Source of the DNA: Leptolinea sp. HRD-7
GTDB taxonomy: Bacteria; Chloroflexota; Anaerolineae; Anaerolineales; Anaerolineaceae
Assembly (NCBI GenBank): GCA_024363285.1
Contig: AP024710.1
Coordinates: forward strand, 1,431,001 to 1,495,000
Direction: 5' to 3'
DNA: 64,000 nucleotides
Numbering within the stretch: the stretch's first letter is position 1; each line of letters opens with the position of its first letter. The notes below the pieces were generated by a model. The model saw nothing but the letters and a program-made list of their open reading frames with translations. It did not search any database and had not been told where the DNA came from. Both the position numbers and the translations under genes were made by a program. Shown in pieces: positions 32,637 to 40,685 of the stretch.

Positions 32637-33464
32637 ATGGACAACACACTAAAGCTCAAAATCGGCGAATTCGCCCGCCTCGGACAGGTGACGGTGCAGA
32701 CCCTGCGGTATTACGCAGACCTGGAACTGCTGCGTCCTGGTGAAGTGGACCCGTTCACCGGGTACCGCTACTATTCACTGGACCAGCTCTCCACGCTGCA
32801 CCGCATCCTGGCGTTGAAAGACCTCGGCCTCCCGTTGGATCAGGTCAAACGCATGCTGCGCGACAATATCACGCCCGAAGAGATGCGGCGAATCCTGGTA
32901 TTGAAACAGGACGAGATTCGCACCCGGGTGCAGAACAACCTGGACCAGCTCGAGCGCATCAACATGCGTCTGAAAATGCTGGAGCATCAGGGCAACCCGA
33001 CGGACTATGAGATCAACATCAAGCACGTGGATGCCTTTCCGGTGGCATCCGTCACCGGTGAGGTGCCCGATTACCGCGATGTCACACCGTTGTGGATGGA
33101 ACTGGGTGAACGCATTCAGGCGGAATCGCTTCAGGTTCAGCCCCCGTACCTTACGCTATGCCATGCCACAGAACCAATGATCAAACTGGAAGTGTGTTCG
33201 CCCCTGGCGGGCACACTTCCACAATCCTCTGATGGACTGGTGCGTATGCTGCCTGAGGTCAACACAATGGTTTTCACCACGCACCGCGGGTCGTACAACG
33301 GCCTGATTGACGGCTTCACTGCCCTGTGGAAATGGATCAGTGATCACGGCTTCAAGATCGCCGGCCCGGACCGTGAGATCTACCTCCGGCTGCCTGCCGA
33401 AGGACAGTATGATAACGATCCTGATTCTCTTACCGAACTGCAGATCCCGGTCACCCCGGCCTGA
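32637..33464 (+). CDS. MerR-family regulator with GyrI-like effector domain (BmrR-type)
   Basis: Starting at ATG 32637 gives 275 residues. The MerR winged helix-turn-helix is at residues 5-75 (KIGEFARLGQVTVQTLRYYADLELL; GYRYYSLDQL), followed by a dimerisation helix and a GyrI/SOUL-like ligand domain (about 120-270; DAFPVASVTGEVP, FTTHRGSYNGLIDGFTAL) as in BmrR. Such proteins sense multiple drugs. It lies in an operon with the DUF4332 gene. Its own promoter has the untwisting geometry used by MerR activators. Confidence 0.9.
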   Translation: MDNTLKLKIGEFARLGQVTVQTLRYYADLELLRPGEVDPFTGYRYYSLDQLSTLHRILALKDLGLPLDQVKRMLRDNITPEEMRRILVLKQDEIRTRVQNNLDQLERINMRLKMLEHQGNPTDYEINIKHVDAFPVASVTGEVPDYRDVTPLWMELGERIQAESLQVQPPYLTLCHATEPMIKLEVCSPLAGTLPQSSDGLVRMLPEVNTMVFTTHRGSYNGLIDGFTALWKWISDHGFKIAGPDREIYLRLPAEGQYDNDPDSLTELQIPVTPA

Positions 33465-33475
33465 AGGAGACAACC

Positions 33476-34123
33476 ATGCGCTATTGTTTTACTGCCGAGG
33501 CCATCAGCCTGACTGCCCTGAAGGAACGTATTCTATCCACCGACCTTGTTCCCAGCCGGGAACCCATCAAAACAGGATTGGATGATGTGCTGGCAAAACT
33601 GAACGAATTGGGAATACAAAATCTGGCTGTACTTCGTAAAGAACTGAAAGACAACAGTCGCCTGTTTGCCATTGCCGAGCAGACCGGTATCGATAAAGAC
33701 CATCTGGCCCTGCTGCGGCGTGAGGTGGAAAGCTGGTACCCTAAACCGTTCAGCCTGAAAGATTTTGATTGGATCCCGGCGGAAGAAACCGCAAAACTGG
33801 AGGAGGCCGGGGTTAAAACCACGGCAGACCTGTTTGAAAACCCGGAGAAAGCACAGGCTGCCGGAATACAACCAGATCTGATGGAACACCTGCTAAAATG
33901 CGCTGACCTGACCCGCATCCAGTGGGTAAGCCCACTGACAGCGCGCATGCTGATTGAAGCCGGTTATTCTGCTCCGGCTGATGTGGCTTCGGCTGACCCC
34001 GAAGATTTGGATCAGGGGATGCAGGCCGTCAACACGGAAAACGCCTGGTTCAAAGGGCGTATCGGGTTGAGGGATATCAAACGGCTGATCGATGCCGCTC
34101 GGTATGTGTCACTCTGGTATTGA
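33476..34123 (+). CDS. DUF4332-like helix-hairpin-helix protein
   Basis: The 215-residue protein has repeated helix-hairpin-helix-like blocks: LDDVLAKLNELGIQNLAVL, AKLEEAGVKTTADLFENPE, ARMLIEAGYSAPADVASADPEDL. This resembles DUF4332 and the helical repeats of nucleic-acid-binding proteins. The first 20 residues (AEAISLTALKERILSTDLVPSR) form a separate conserved segment. It is 11 bp behind the MerR gene, with an AAGGAG site. Function unknown. Confidence 0.7.
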   Translation: MRYCFTAEAISLTALKERILSTDLVPSREPIKTGLDDVLAKLNELGIQNLAVLRKELKDNSRLFAIAEQTGIDKDHLALLRREVESWYPKPFSLKDFDWIPAEETAKLEEAGVKTTADLFENPEKAQAAGIQPDLMEHLLKCADLTRIQWVSPLTARMLIEAGYSAPADVASADPEDLDQGMQAVNTENAWFKGRIGLRDIKRLIDAARYVSLWY

Positions 34124-34206
34124 AGTCCACCTGTATTGTGGGAAATGAATCGGTAAAACCAGCGGCCGCTGATAAATCACAAGAGAATAGAAAGAAGGAA
34201 AATCAA

Positions 34207-34695
34207 ATGGCACAAACTGATTGTGTTGTCTCTCCGCTTGGTTATATCCGGTCCGGACAGGACGGCTTTGTTCTGGAACTCAAGCCTGAATACCGTGAAG
34301 CATTGACCGGCCTGCAGGGGTTCAGCCATATCAACGTCCTGTGGTGGAGCCACCTGCTGGATAAACCTGAACTGCGCAAGAAGACCGTGGTAGAAAAACC
34401 GTATGTCAAAGCGCCTGACCGGCTGGGAATCTTTGCCACCCGTTCACCGATGCGCCCCAACCCGATCTGCATATCGGTGGCGCAGGTGATCCATGTTGAT
34501 GAAACCAACGGCCGTGTCATCCTGGCATGGATCGACGCTGAAGACGGTACACCGGTGCTGGATATCAAGCCCTACGAACCGTGCGCTGACCGGGTGCGCG
34601 ACGTGCAGACCCCGGTGTGGAGCAACCATTGGCCGAAATGGTACGAAGATTCCGGGTCGTTTGACTGGGCTGCCGAATTCGTCAACGCGCAATAA
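34207..34695 (+). CDS. trmO: TrmO-family tRNA m6t6A37 methyltransferase (TsaA/YaeB fold)
   Basis: Start at ATG 34207 gives 162 residues; the frame is open upstream without a better start. The beta-barrel TrmO domain is complete: SPLGYIRS at the start, GFSHINVLWWSH near 40, FATRSPMRPNPI near 78 (the SAM-binding signature) and DGTPVLDIKPYEP near 115. E. coli TrmO N6-methylates t6A37 in threonine tRNAs. Archaeal and VirR-type relatives differ in substrate, so the exact tRNA target is inferred. Confidence 0.8.
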   Translation: MAQTDCVVSPLGYIRSGQDGFVLELKPEYREALTGLQGFSHINVLWWSHLLDKPELRKKTVVEKPYVKAPDRLGIFATRSPMRPNPICISVAQVIHVDETNGRVILAWIDAEDGTPVLDIKPYEPCADRVRDVQTPVWSNHWPKWYEDSGSFDWAAEFVNAQ

Positions 34696-34710
34696 GTTGT
34701 ATACGTTACA

Positions 34711-34744
34711 AAAAAAACAATCCCCCGCTGTCAGCGGGGGATTG
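34711..34744 (-). terminator. Rho-independent terminator of the MarR-GNAT gene
   Basis: CAATCCCCCGCTG (34718-34730) pairs with CAGCGGGGGATTG (34732-34744). On the minus strand the stem is followed by a run of seven T. It ends the MarR-GNAT gene and may also stop trmO transcripts. Confidence 0.85.
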
Positions 34745-34749
34745 CCAGA

Positions 34750-35685
34750 TTAAAGGTCCATTTCCCAATTCTCAAAAACCAGGTCGTGCCCGTAGGCGTG
34801 CTGCGGTTCTTCACTCACTTTATGAAAACCGGCTTTTTCATACAGGTGAATGGCGGAATGTAGAATGCTGTTTGTCCACAGGACCATTCGTTTATAACCG
34901 AAGCGGCGCGCCTGCTGAACGCACTCGTTCACCAGTTTACCGCCCAATCCCATCCCCCGGGTTTTGGGGTCAACCAGCAGCATGCGCAGCTTGGCGGTTT
35001 CGGCATCCTGTTTCACCAGGAAGATGCAGCCAACATTCTCCCCGTCCAGTTCGGCGATCCAGCAGCGCTCATGGGCAGGATCAAAATTTTTGACGAAATC
35101 CGATACGATCCCGGCAACCAGGCCCTCAAATTTTTCGTCCCAGCCGTATTCCTGCGCGTAAATCTCTCCATGACGTTTGACTACCCAGCCCATATCACCG
35201 GGAACCGGCGGACGAATGATGATGGGTGCTGTTGTCCTGTCCTTTCCGTCCGGTGTCAACAGCGATTCTATGGTTCGCATAGAGGTCACCACCCGTGTCT
35301 GATCGGATAAAGATAAGGGTTCGAGCAAAGATTGAATACCGGATTGTGAGCGGTTGTTCAGGGTTTCATATGCCTGACGTCCTTTTTCCGTCAACGTGAG
35401 GATTGAGGCGCGGGCATCATTCCGCGAGGTGGTTTTTGTGATCAGGCCGGATCTGGCAAAGCCATTGAGTATCCGGCTCAGGTAACCCGCGTCAAGATGA
35501 AGCTCGTTGTTGATTGCGGTCGCGGTGGGTTCGGTCTGGTTGGCCAGTTCATACAATACCCTGGCTTCGGTCAGAGAGTAGGGTGAATCAAGGTAATGGC
35601 CTGATATCAGGCCGATAATGCGGGTGTAAAAACGGTTGAAATGACGGATAAGGGCAATATAGTCCGCGGAGTGATTGGCGTTCAT
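34750..35685 (-). CDS. MarR-GNAT fusion: regulator with acetyltransferase domain
   Basis: The 311-residue protein is a fusion. Residues 1-140 are a MarR winged-helix domain (YSLTEARVLYELANQTEPTATAINNELHLDAGYLSRILNGFARSGLI region; RNDARASILTLTEKG wing). Residues 155-311 are a GNAT domain with the acetyl-CoA motif RMLLVDPKTRGMGLGGKLV and an end segment RFGYKRMVLWTN. This bifunctional architecture is known in several phyla. The promoter has a perfect palindrome between -35 and -10, so it should repress itself. The acetylation target is unknown. Confidence 0.9.
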   Translation of the reverse strand: MNANHSADYIALIRHFNRFYTRIIGLISGHYLDSPYSLTEARVLYELANQTEPTATAINNELHLDAGYLSRILNGFARSGLITKTTSRNDARASILTLTEKGRQAYETLNNRSQSGIQSLLEPLSLSDQTRVVTSMRTIESLLTPDGKDRTTAPIIIRPPVPGDMGWVVKRHGEIYAQEYGWDEKFEGLVAGIVSDFVKNFDPAHERCWIAELDGENVGCIFLVKQDAETAKLRMLLVDPKTRGMGLGGKLVNECVQQARRFGYKRMVLWTNSILHSAIHLYEKAGFHKVSEEPQHAYGHDLVFENWEMDL

Positions 35686-35708
35686 GTGTACCTCCAGAAT
35701 ATATTGCC

Positions 35709-35737
35709 ATTATCAACTATATAGTTGCTTAAGTCAA
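35709..35737 (-). promoter_or_regulatory. Autoregulatory promoter of the MarR-GNAT gene
   Basis: On the minus strand, TTGACT (35732-35737), a 17-bp spacer and GATAAT (35709-35714). The spacer includes the perfect 14-bp palindrome CAACTATATAGTTG (35714-35727), a typical MarR-type operator. GGAGG precedes the ATG. Confidence 0.8.
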
Positions 35738-35784
35738 GTATATTCCCGCATCGAAATACCCTTGTATAACAGGCGGTTCAAAAA

Positions 35785-36318
35785 TTAATATTCCACGCCT
35801 GGCTGGGCGTAGATCCCTTTATCAAAAGGATGTTTGACGGCTTTTATTTCAGAAACCAGATCTGCCATATCAACCAGTTTTGGAGGCGCGTCACGGCCGG
35901 TGATGACCAGATGCAGCTTTTCCGGTTTGTTGGCCGCCAGCCATCCGGTGACGTCATCCACATTAAGCCATCCAAAATGGAAGGGGTACGTCATCTCATC
36001 CAGAACGATCAGATCATAGTTTCCGCTGGCAATTTTTTCCTTCGCCAGTTCCCATCCATGAACAGCCCGGGCTGCCGTATCATCCAAATTCTTTGATTCC
36101 CAGGTAAATCCGTCCCCGGTGGTGATCCATTCCAGTTCCAGTTTTCTGGCCGCCATGGTTTCACCCCATACGGCAGTTTCTGATTTAATGAACTGGATCA
36201 CGCACGTTTTCATTCCCCGTCCCCAGGCGCGCAGTACCATGCCGAATGCGGCGGTCGACTTTCCTTTTCCATCACCGGTATGAATGATGATCAATCCTTT
36301 TCGTTCCTGTCTAGGCAT
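35785..36318 (-). CDS. cobO: Cob(I)yrinic acid a,c-diamide adenosyltransferase (CobO/BtuR type)
   Basis: Starting at the ATG at 36318 (AGAGG upstream) gives 177 residues, standard for CobO. The P-loop GDGKGKST is at 15-22, followed by RAWGRGMKTCVIQFIK, DLIVLDEMTYPFHFGWL near 110 and HLVITGRDAP near 137. The enzyme transfers adenosyl from ATP to cob(I)alamin or its precursor. No cobalamin operon or B12 riboswitch is visible nearby, so it probably serves salvage. The longer open frame upstream has no homology. Confidence 0.92.
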   Translation of the reverse strand: MPRQERKGLIIIHTGDGKGKSTAAFGMVLRAWGRGMKTCVIQFIKSETAVWGETMAARKLELEWITTGDGFTWESKNLDDTAARAVHGWELAKEKIASGNYDLIVLDEMTYPFHFGWLNVDDVTGWLAANKPEKLHLVITGRDAPPKLVDMADLVSEIKAVKHPFDKGIYAQPGVEY

Positions 36319-36523
36319 ATATTTTCCAATCCTCTGGTTATAGTCAATCGAGTTGCCGTTTCCAGAATAGCTCTTTTTTGAAAGGCTTTTTTCTGTATTA
36401 ATTTCACACCTGTAATTATCCTGAAACCCTGCGCTTGTACCCATACTTCGTACAAGGTAGAGTCAGTTAATTTTTCATCTTTTCTTCAATGATTTTGAAA
36501 CCAAACCGGAAACGGTCTGATGG

Positions 36524-36552
36524 TTGTACTGCATCCTGATACAATGTAGAAT
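36524..36552 (+). promoter_or_regulatory. Sigma70-type promoter of the toroid-protein gene
   Basis: TTGTAC (36524-36529), 17 bp, TAGAAT (36547-36552). A GGGAG ribosome-binding site and ATG at 36599 follow. Confidence 0.6.
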
Positions 36553-36598
36553 ATATTTACTATATAAGCCATCACGGATTGATTGAGGGAGAGATTGG

Positions 36599-37618
36599 AT
36601 GGACTGGAAAGATAATTTGAATGGCAATCCGATTGACTGGCTGTTGAACTCTTCCATTCCAGAGATCCGCGATATGGCTCTGGGTGACCTGCTTGATGTG
36701 CCTCTTAATGATCCCCGGCGTAGAACCGCCCGCCAGGAAGCCATTTCCAGCGGCAACACCGGCCTGGTCCTTTCGCATATGGAACCGGAAGGGTACTGGG
36801 TTAAACCCGGCCCCGGATATGGCCCGAAATACAAATCCACCGTGTGGGCTGTCACCCTGCTGGGCCAGCTTGGCGCGAAGGTGATGGATGATCCACGAAT
36901 CCACACCGCCTGCCTGTATGTTCTGGACAATGCCATGGCTGAACATGGTCAGATGAGCCACAACGGCGCGCCGGGGGGTACATTTGACTGCCTGCAGGGC
37001 AACCTCACCCGCGCGCTTCTGCAATTGGGTTGTACCGATCCACGCCTTAACAGGGCGGTAGAATGGGCAGCGGCAACTGTCACGGGGGAGGGAATCGCGC
37101 CCATCACCGAAAAGAAAGCAGAAAAACGCTTTACCGCGTATAAATGCGGCCCCAATTTTGCCTGTGGCGCGAACAACAAAATGCCCTGCGCGTGGGGCGC
37201 GGCGAAAATTATGTTGGCGTTGAGCCTGGTGCCGAAGGAGAAACAGACGCCTTTGATCCAAAGTGCTATCCGGCAGGGAGTGGATTTCTTCCTGGGGATC
37301 GATCCTGTCACGGCGGAGTGGCCGTCTATCACCGGCAAACCCAGCCGTGACTGGTGGATGTTTGGATTTCCGGTGTATTACATCACCGATTTAATGCAGG
37401 TGGCGGAAGCGTTGACGGCACTGGGCTATGGCCATGATCCGCGAATGAAATCGCTGATTGATTTGATCCTCTCCAAACAGGATGAAAAAGGCCGCTGGCC
37501 GCTGGAATACCGATATGGCAGCAAGACCTGGGGAAATTACGGAACCGAAAAAATGCCGAATGAATGGGTCACCCTGAGGGCGCTGCGGGTTTTGAAACGG
37601 GCTTTTTCTGGCCAGTGA
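36599..37618 (+). CDS. Alpha/alpha-toroid (squalene cyclase/prenyltransferase-like) protein of unknown function
   Basis: The 339-residue protein has repeated helical pairs with GxY/GxW segments (EPEGYWVKPGPG, STVWAVTLLGQLG, DEKGRWPLEYRYG, NEWVTLRALRVLKR), the layout of the terpenoid-cyclase/prenyltransferase toroid. The DXDD motif of squalene-hopene cyclases is absent, and there is a Cys-rich loop KCGPNFACGANNKMPC near 182-197 that could bind a metal. It is much shorter than a cyclase. Some databases label such proteins as nitrogen-fixation related, which the sequence does not support. Confidence 0.65.
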   Translation: MDWKDNLNGNPIDWLLNSSIPEIRDMALGDLLDVPLNDPRRRTARQEAISSGNTGLVLSHMEPEGYWVKPGPGYGPKYKSTVWAVTLLGQLGAKVMDDPRIHTACLYVLDNAMAEHGQMSHNGAPGGTFDCLQGNLTRALLQLGCTDPRLNRAVEWAAATVTGEGIAPITEKKAEKRFTAYKCGPNFACGANNKMPCAWGAAKIMLALSLVPKEKQTPLIQSAIRQGVDFFLGIDPVTAEWPSITGKPSRDWWMFGFPVYYITDLMQVAEALTALGYGHDPRMKSLIDLILSKQDEKGRWPLEYRYGSKTWGNYGTEKMPNEWVTLRALRVLKRAFSGQ

Positions 37619-37714
37619 TACTGCAACGGCGATCGGTAATCTGAAGCATTCTTCTCCTGACAGGAACGTTGACCTCCCGGTGGTATTTCCACCCTTCCCT
37701 GAATTAATCAACCA

Positions 37715-37743
37715 TTGACTCAATAGAACATTTGATATATTAT
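37715..37743 (+). promoter_or_regulatory. Sigma70-type promoter of the VOC gene
   Basis: TTGACT (37715-37720), 17 bp, TATTAT (37738-37743). A strong AAGGAGAT site precedes ATG 37793. Confidence 0.7.
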
Positions 37744-37792
37744 AAGACGGATAAAACATTTATTCGGAACAAATGTATCAAAAAGGAGATAT

Positions 37793-38203
37793 ATGGAAAA
37801 GTCGAATTTCAGTCACATTGTTGCCTGGGTAGACCTTAAAAACCTGGGATTCTACAAAGACCTGTTCACCTTCCTTAACTGGGCGGTTCTTTATGATGAC
37901 CCAAACATGCTGGGTGTGGGCGATGAAAATGGCGGCAGCCTGTGGTTTGGCGCACCCCTGAAAGACCATGCCAATGATTATGACGGCAAAGGCGTCAATC
38001 ACATCGGAATTGGTGTCAAAAAGCAGGAAGATGTTGATGCCACGGTTGAATACCTGGCAAAACGCGGCATCCCGGCTCTCTTTGAAACCCCCCGCCACCG
38101 CCCGGAGTTCAGTGGTACTGATAGCACCTACTACCAGGTCATGTTCGAATCGCCCGACCGCTTGCTTCTCGAAGTGGTCTACACTGGACCGAAATCCGCG
38201 TAA
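37793..38203 (+). CDS. VOC-family (glyoxalase/dioxygenase fold) protein
   Basis: The 136-residue protein has two beta-alpha-beta-beta-beta units: SHIVAWVDLKNLGFYKDLFTFL at the start and GVNHIGIGVKKQEDVDATVEYLAKRG in the second half, ending PDRLLLEVVY. His and Glu at the starts and ends of the units are in the usual metal-ligand positions. No dioxygenase- or resistance-specific motif was recognised. It has its own promoter and a hairpin terminator that lies inside the end of the convergent ATP-grasp gene. Confidence 0.82.
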   Translation: MEKSNFSHIVAWVDLKNLGFYKDLFTFLNWAVLYDDPNMLGVGDENGGSLWFGAPLKDHANDYDGKGVNHIGIGVKKQEDVDATVEYLAKRGIPALFETPRHRPEFSGTDSTYYQVMFESPDRLLLEVVYTGPKSA

Positions 38204-38215
38204 ACCTGAAGACTG

Positions 38216-39349
38216 TCACAGCGCCTGAACTACATCGGGCGCTGTACGTTTTAATTTATCCGACATTTCAGTCGGTTTAGAATTTTCTCCATTTTTTCTT
38301 CCATTCCCCGCTTTCTTCTTTTGCCGGGTCTCACGGAACGCGCTGGAAACCAATCGTTGTAACACTTCCGGAAACCCGATTTCATGCAAATCCATAATGA
38401 CAGACAGGGCCACATCCTGTTCTTTAGGCCCCAGAGCCGGGTTGCAATTGGTATCAATGAAGAAATAGCGGCCAGACTGGTCAAGACGGATGTCAAATTT
38501 CGCGTATCCGCTCATTTTTGTAACATTAAACGCTTTCTTTACGTATTCTTTCAGCAGAGGATCTTCATATTTGACATAATGAAACGCCGCGTCTTTTTCG
38601 GTCAGCCATTGGTCCTCGAAGGTTAGAAACAAAAATTTTCGGCTGGTATCTTTGAAAATCTTTTCTGCCTGAAAGGTGCTCTTCTTTTTTTCCTGTAGCA
38701 CAATGACGGTGATCTCGCGGCCGCTGATGAATTCTTCCACCAGAACCGGTTCTTTATATGTGCGGATAAGATATCTCAGCCGCTTGCGAAGTTGTTTTTC
38801 ATTTTCGGAAACGGCATCCGCGGTGATTTCAACCGAACCATGAATGGAATTCAATTTAGAAATCAGTGGAAAGCGCAGTGCCGGGTCTATATAGTCTTTT
38901 GCTGTAGCAAAGAGTTGAAAATTGGGAACCGGAACACCGTGCTGTTGTAAAAGTTTTTTGATAACAAATTTGTTGGTATCCAGTGACAAACCCAGAATAC
39001 CCGCCCCGGTGTATGGAATTTCCAGCAATTCCAGTACGCCCGGTATGGCAGAAGCAAGGCTTTCTTTGCCTTTTACCGAATCAACCAGGTTAAGGATCAG
39101 ATCTGGTCTGGTTTTTCGCAGCCAGGCGGGAAGTTGAGAATTTCCGGGATGATAAGCCACATTGAAACCAAGTTCCTGCAGATAAGCGCCGATAATGCGC
39201 GCATCATCTTCAGCATCTTTTTCCGTGATGTACTGGGCTTCTGTCGGGAAATATTCCCGTTTCACATCGCTGAAAATAATGCCAATGAGCTTCTGGCTTA
39301 AATCGTTTTCTTGGTGTAAATCTGAATAAATTTGATTATCCGGGATCAT
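38216..39349 (-). CDS. ATP-grasp ligase related to D-alanine-D-alanine ligase
   Basis: The 377-residue protein has the D-Ala-D-Ala ligase-like layout: N-terminal domain (DARIIGAYLQELGFNVAYH), ESLASAIPGVLELLEIPYTGAG near 96-117, TNKFVIKKLLQQHGVPVPNF near 124, VEEFISGREITV near 204 and DIRLDQSGRYFFIDTNCNP near 300. The last Mg-binding loop reads DTNCNPALGP where Ddl has VNTxPG, so the product may differ. The C-terminal 45 residues are Lys-rich and unlike Ddl. No cell-wall genes are adjacent. Peptide or D-amino acid ligase is the best guess. Confidence 0.78.
   Translation of the reverse strand: MIPDNQIYSDLHQENDLSQKLIGIIFSDVKREYFPTEAQYITEKDAEDDARIIGAYLQELGFNVAYHPGNSQLPAWLRKTRPDLILNLVDSVKGKESLASAIPGVLELLEIPYTGAGILGLSLDTNKFVIKKLLQQHGVPVPNFQLFATAKDYIDPALRFPLISKLNSIHGSVEITADAVSENEKQLRKRLRYLIRTYKEPVLVEEFISGREITVIVLQEKKKSTFQAEKIFKDTSRKFLFLTFEDQWLTEKDAAFHYVKYEDPLLKEYVKKAFNVTKMSGYAKFDIRLDQSGRYFFIDTNCNPALGPKEQDVALSVIMDLHEIGFPEVLQRLVSSAFRETRQKKKAGNGRKNGENSKPTEMSDKLKRTAPDVVQAL
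38218..38245 (+). terminator. VOC-gene terminator embedded in the convergent gene's 3' end
   Basis: ACAGCGCC (38218-38225) pairs with GGCGCTGT (38238-38245) over a 12-nt loop, followed by ACGTTTT. It lies in the last codons of the ATP-grasp gene. Confidence 0.5.
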
Positions 39350-39452
39350 TGTTCACCAGTAATCATTGTACCTGTAAATCAAACTTGAAGTCTGATATAA
39401 AAAATTTGCGTTGTTCTGAGATTAATTAATATTGAACAGCCAAAGGTTTAAG

Positions 39453-39797
39453 TCACACCCAGATATCGATGACCCGCCCCTTCATTCCCACATATTCATC
39501 CCGGATATCCATTATGGAGTAATTGGATTGCGCGCCTTCCGCTTCCAGGTCTCCCAGGTAGCGAAGATACGCAATGGCGTTTTGGCTGTCAAATGTTGAC
39601 CCCTGGCTGGTGAAATTCATCATCGAGATACCGGCGCCGCCGGCTGAGACAGATGCCCGGACCGACTGCATGGCGGCGGCAGGCATATTTGAACCAACTC
39701 TGGCTGTGCGCACCCGGTAGTCCCTGTCGCCGGGTAAAACCAGTGTCATTACTTCAGGGCGATATTCAATTCCCCCGGAAATCCGTTCGATTTCCAT
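39453..39797 (-). CDS. Conserved-looking small protein of unknown function
   Basis: I do not recognise this 114-residue protein. It has no signal peptide or membrane helix. It starts MEIERISGG, has a beta-rich first half (LVLPGDRDYRVRTARV) and a Gly/Ser-rich middle (SVSAGGAGISMMNFTSQGS). It ends VGMKGRVIDIWV. It stands alone between the ATP-grasp gene and the divergent Met-rich secreted protein. Coding status rests on open length and protein-like composition only. Confidence 0.55.
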   Translation of the reverse strand: MEIERISGGIEYRPEVMTLVLPGDRDYRVRTARVGSNMPAAAMQSVRASVSAGGAGISMMNFTSQGSTFDSQNAIAYLRYLGDLEAEGAQSNYSIMDIRDEYVGMKGRVIDIWV

Positions 39798-39886
39798 ACC
39801 CCGACCTCATTCAATTTCTCTGTGAATCAATTGTGTACCATAATTTTATCCAATTTTTACGCATTTGACCTCTTTGCTTTCCGGCG

Positions 39887-39937
39887 GTTTTCTTAAAACC
39901 TGTTTTAACCGAAAAAAACCGGTAATTTTATTTTCGG
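39887..39937. promoter_or_regulatory. Cluster of palindromes upstream of the Met-rich protein gene
   Basis: TTAAAAC-CT-GTTTTAA (39893-39908) overlaps GGTTTT-CTT-AAAACC (39887-39901 region), and CCGAAAA/TTTTCGG (39909-39915/39931-39937) follows. They are likely operators or transcript ends between two divergent genes. Confidence 0.4.
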
Positions 39938-40001
39938 CTAATCTTCATAATTTCTTCACAGTTAATCCGTATTGTTGAGAAGCAATATAAAAGGAGAAAA
40001 A

Positions 40002-40553
40002 ATGAAGAAAATAATTATTGGTTCCGCTGTAGCTGTATTTTTGTTTACCGCCTTTGGCGCTGCCGGTTATGCGTATGCGCGCTTAACCAACCCTGTCTAT
40101 GGAACACCCTGGTACGGAATGATGGGTTCACGAGGCGGGATGATGGGATATCGAGATGATTATCGGGGCGGGATGATGGGGTCGCGATTTGACCGGAATT
40201 CTTACCAATATTCCACCGGAGAAATGGGCAAACTCCACGACATGATGTTCGCTTCACTGGCTGAGAAACTGGGAGTTTCTGTCTCTGAACTGGAAGATGG
40301 ATTCAAGAAGGGTGAATCGTTGACTTCAATCGCGTCTTCAAAAGGCATTGATTCAACAAAACTTGACACGCTGGTTGACGAAGCATTTGCCCAAACCCTT
40401 GATCAGGCCGTCAAAGATAAAATTTTGACTGAGGAACAGGCGAATTGGATGAAGGAGCGCGGCGGTAGGATGATGTTCGGCCGCGGTTGGGGTGGAAGGT
40501 TCTATGATGGGAAGGATTGCCCATGCTTTGATGACGATGGCGATTCGAATTAA
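40002..40553 (+). CDS. Secreted Met/Gly-rich protein
   Basis: Start at ATG 40002 (AAGGAG upstream) gives 183 residues. A signal peptide (1-26, cleavage near AYA) is followed by a GGMMG-type repeat region (residues 38-60: MMGSRGGMMGYR, GGMMGSRFD), then a helical domain (70-150) and a Cys-Pro-Cys acidic tail. The helical part resembles DUF2680-like secreted proteins. Met-rich patches in exported proteins often bind Cu(I), and copper-type genes lie 2 kb downstream; that link is inference. A terminator follows. Confidence 0.75.
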   Translation: MKKIIIGSAVAVFLFTAFGAAGYAYARLTNPVYGTPWYGMMGSRGGMMGYRDDYRGGMMGSRFDRNSYQYSTGEMGKLHDMMFASLAEKLGVSVSELEDGFKKGESLTSIASSKGIDSTKLDTLVDEAFAQTLDQAVKDKILTEEQANWMKERGGRMMFGRGWGGRFYDGKDCPCFDDDGDSN

Positions 40554-40578
40554 TTGAAATACCTCCGGGGTTTTGAAG

Positions 40579-40621
40579 AGACCGGCCAACCCATTAAAAA
40601 GGGAAGGCCGGTCTTGTTTTT
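40579..40621 (+). terminator. Rho-independent terminator after the Met-rich protein gene
   Basis: AGACCGGCC (40579-40587) pairs with GGCCGGTCT (40606-40614), followed by TGTTTTT. Confidence 0.85.
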
Positions 40622-40685
40622 CACCCGATATCCGGTATAAACAGCATTTATAATCAAACCTAATTCCCCGGGTGAGGTGACTATT

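Noticed and set aside
36475..36936. 153-codon minus-strand ORF overlapping the toroid-protein gene
   Set aside because: It overlaps the start of a well-formed plus-strand gene with promoter and ribosome-binding site, and its own sequence has no recognisable features.
36599..37618. Labelling the toroid protein as a nitrogenase or NifH component
   Set aside because: No P-loop or 4Fe-4S Cys pattern of NifH is present; the repeats are those of an alpha/alpha toroid.
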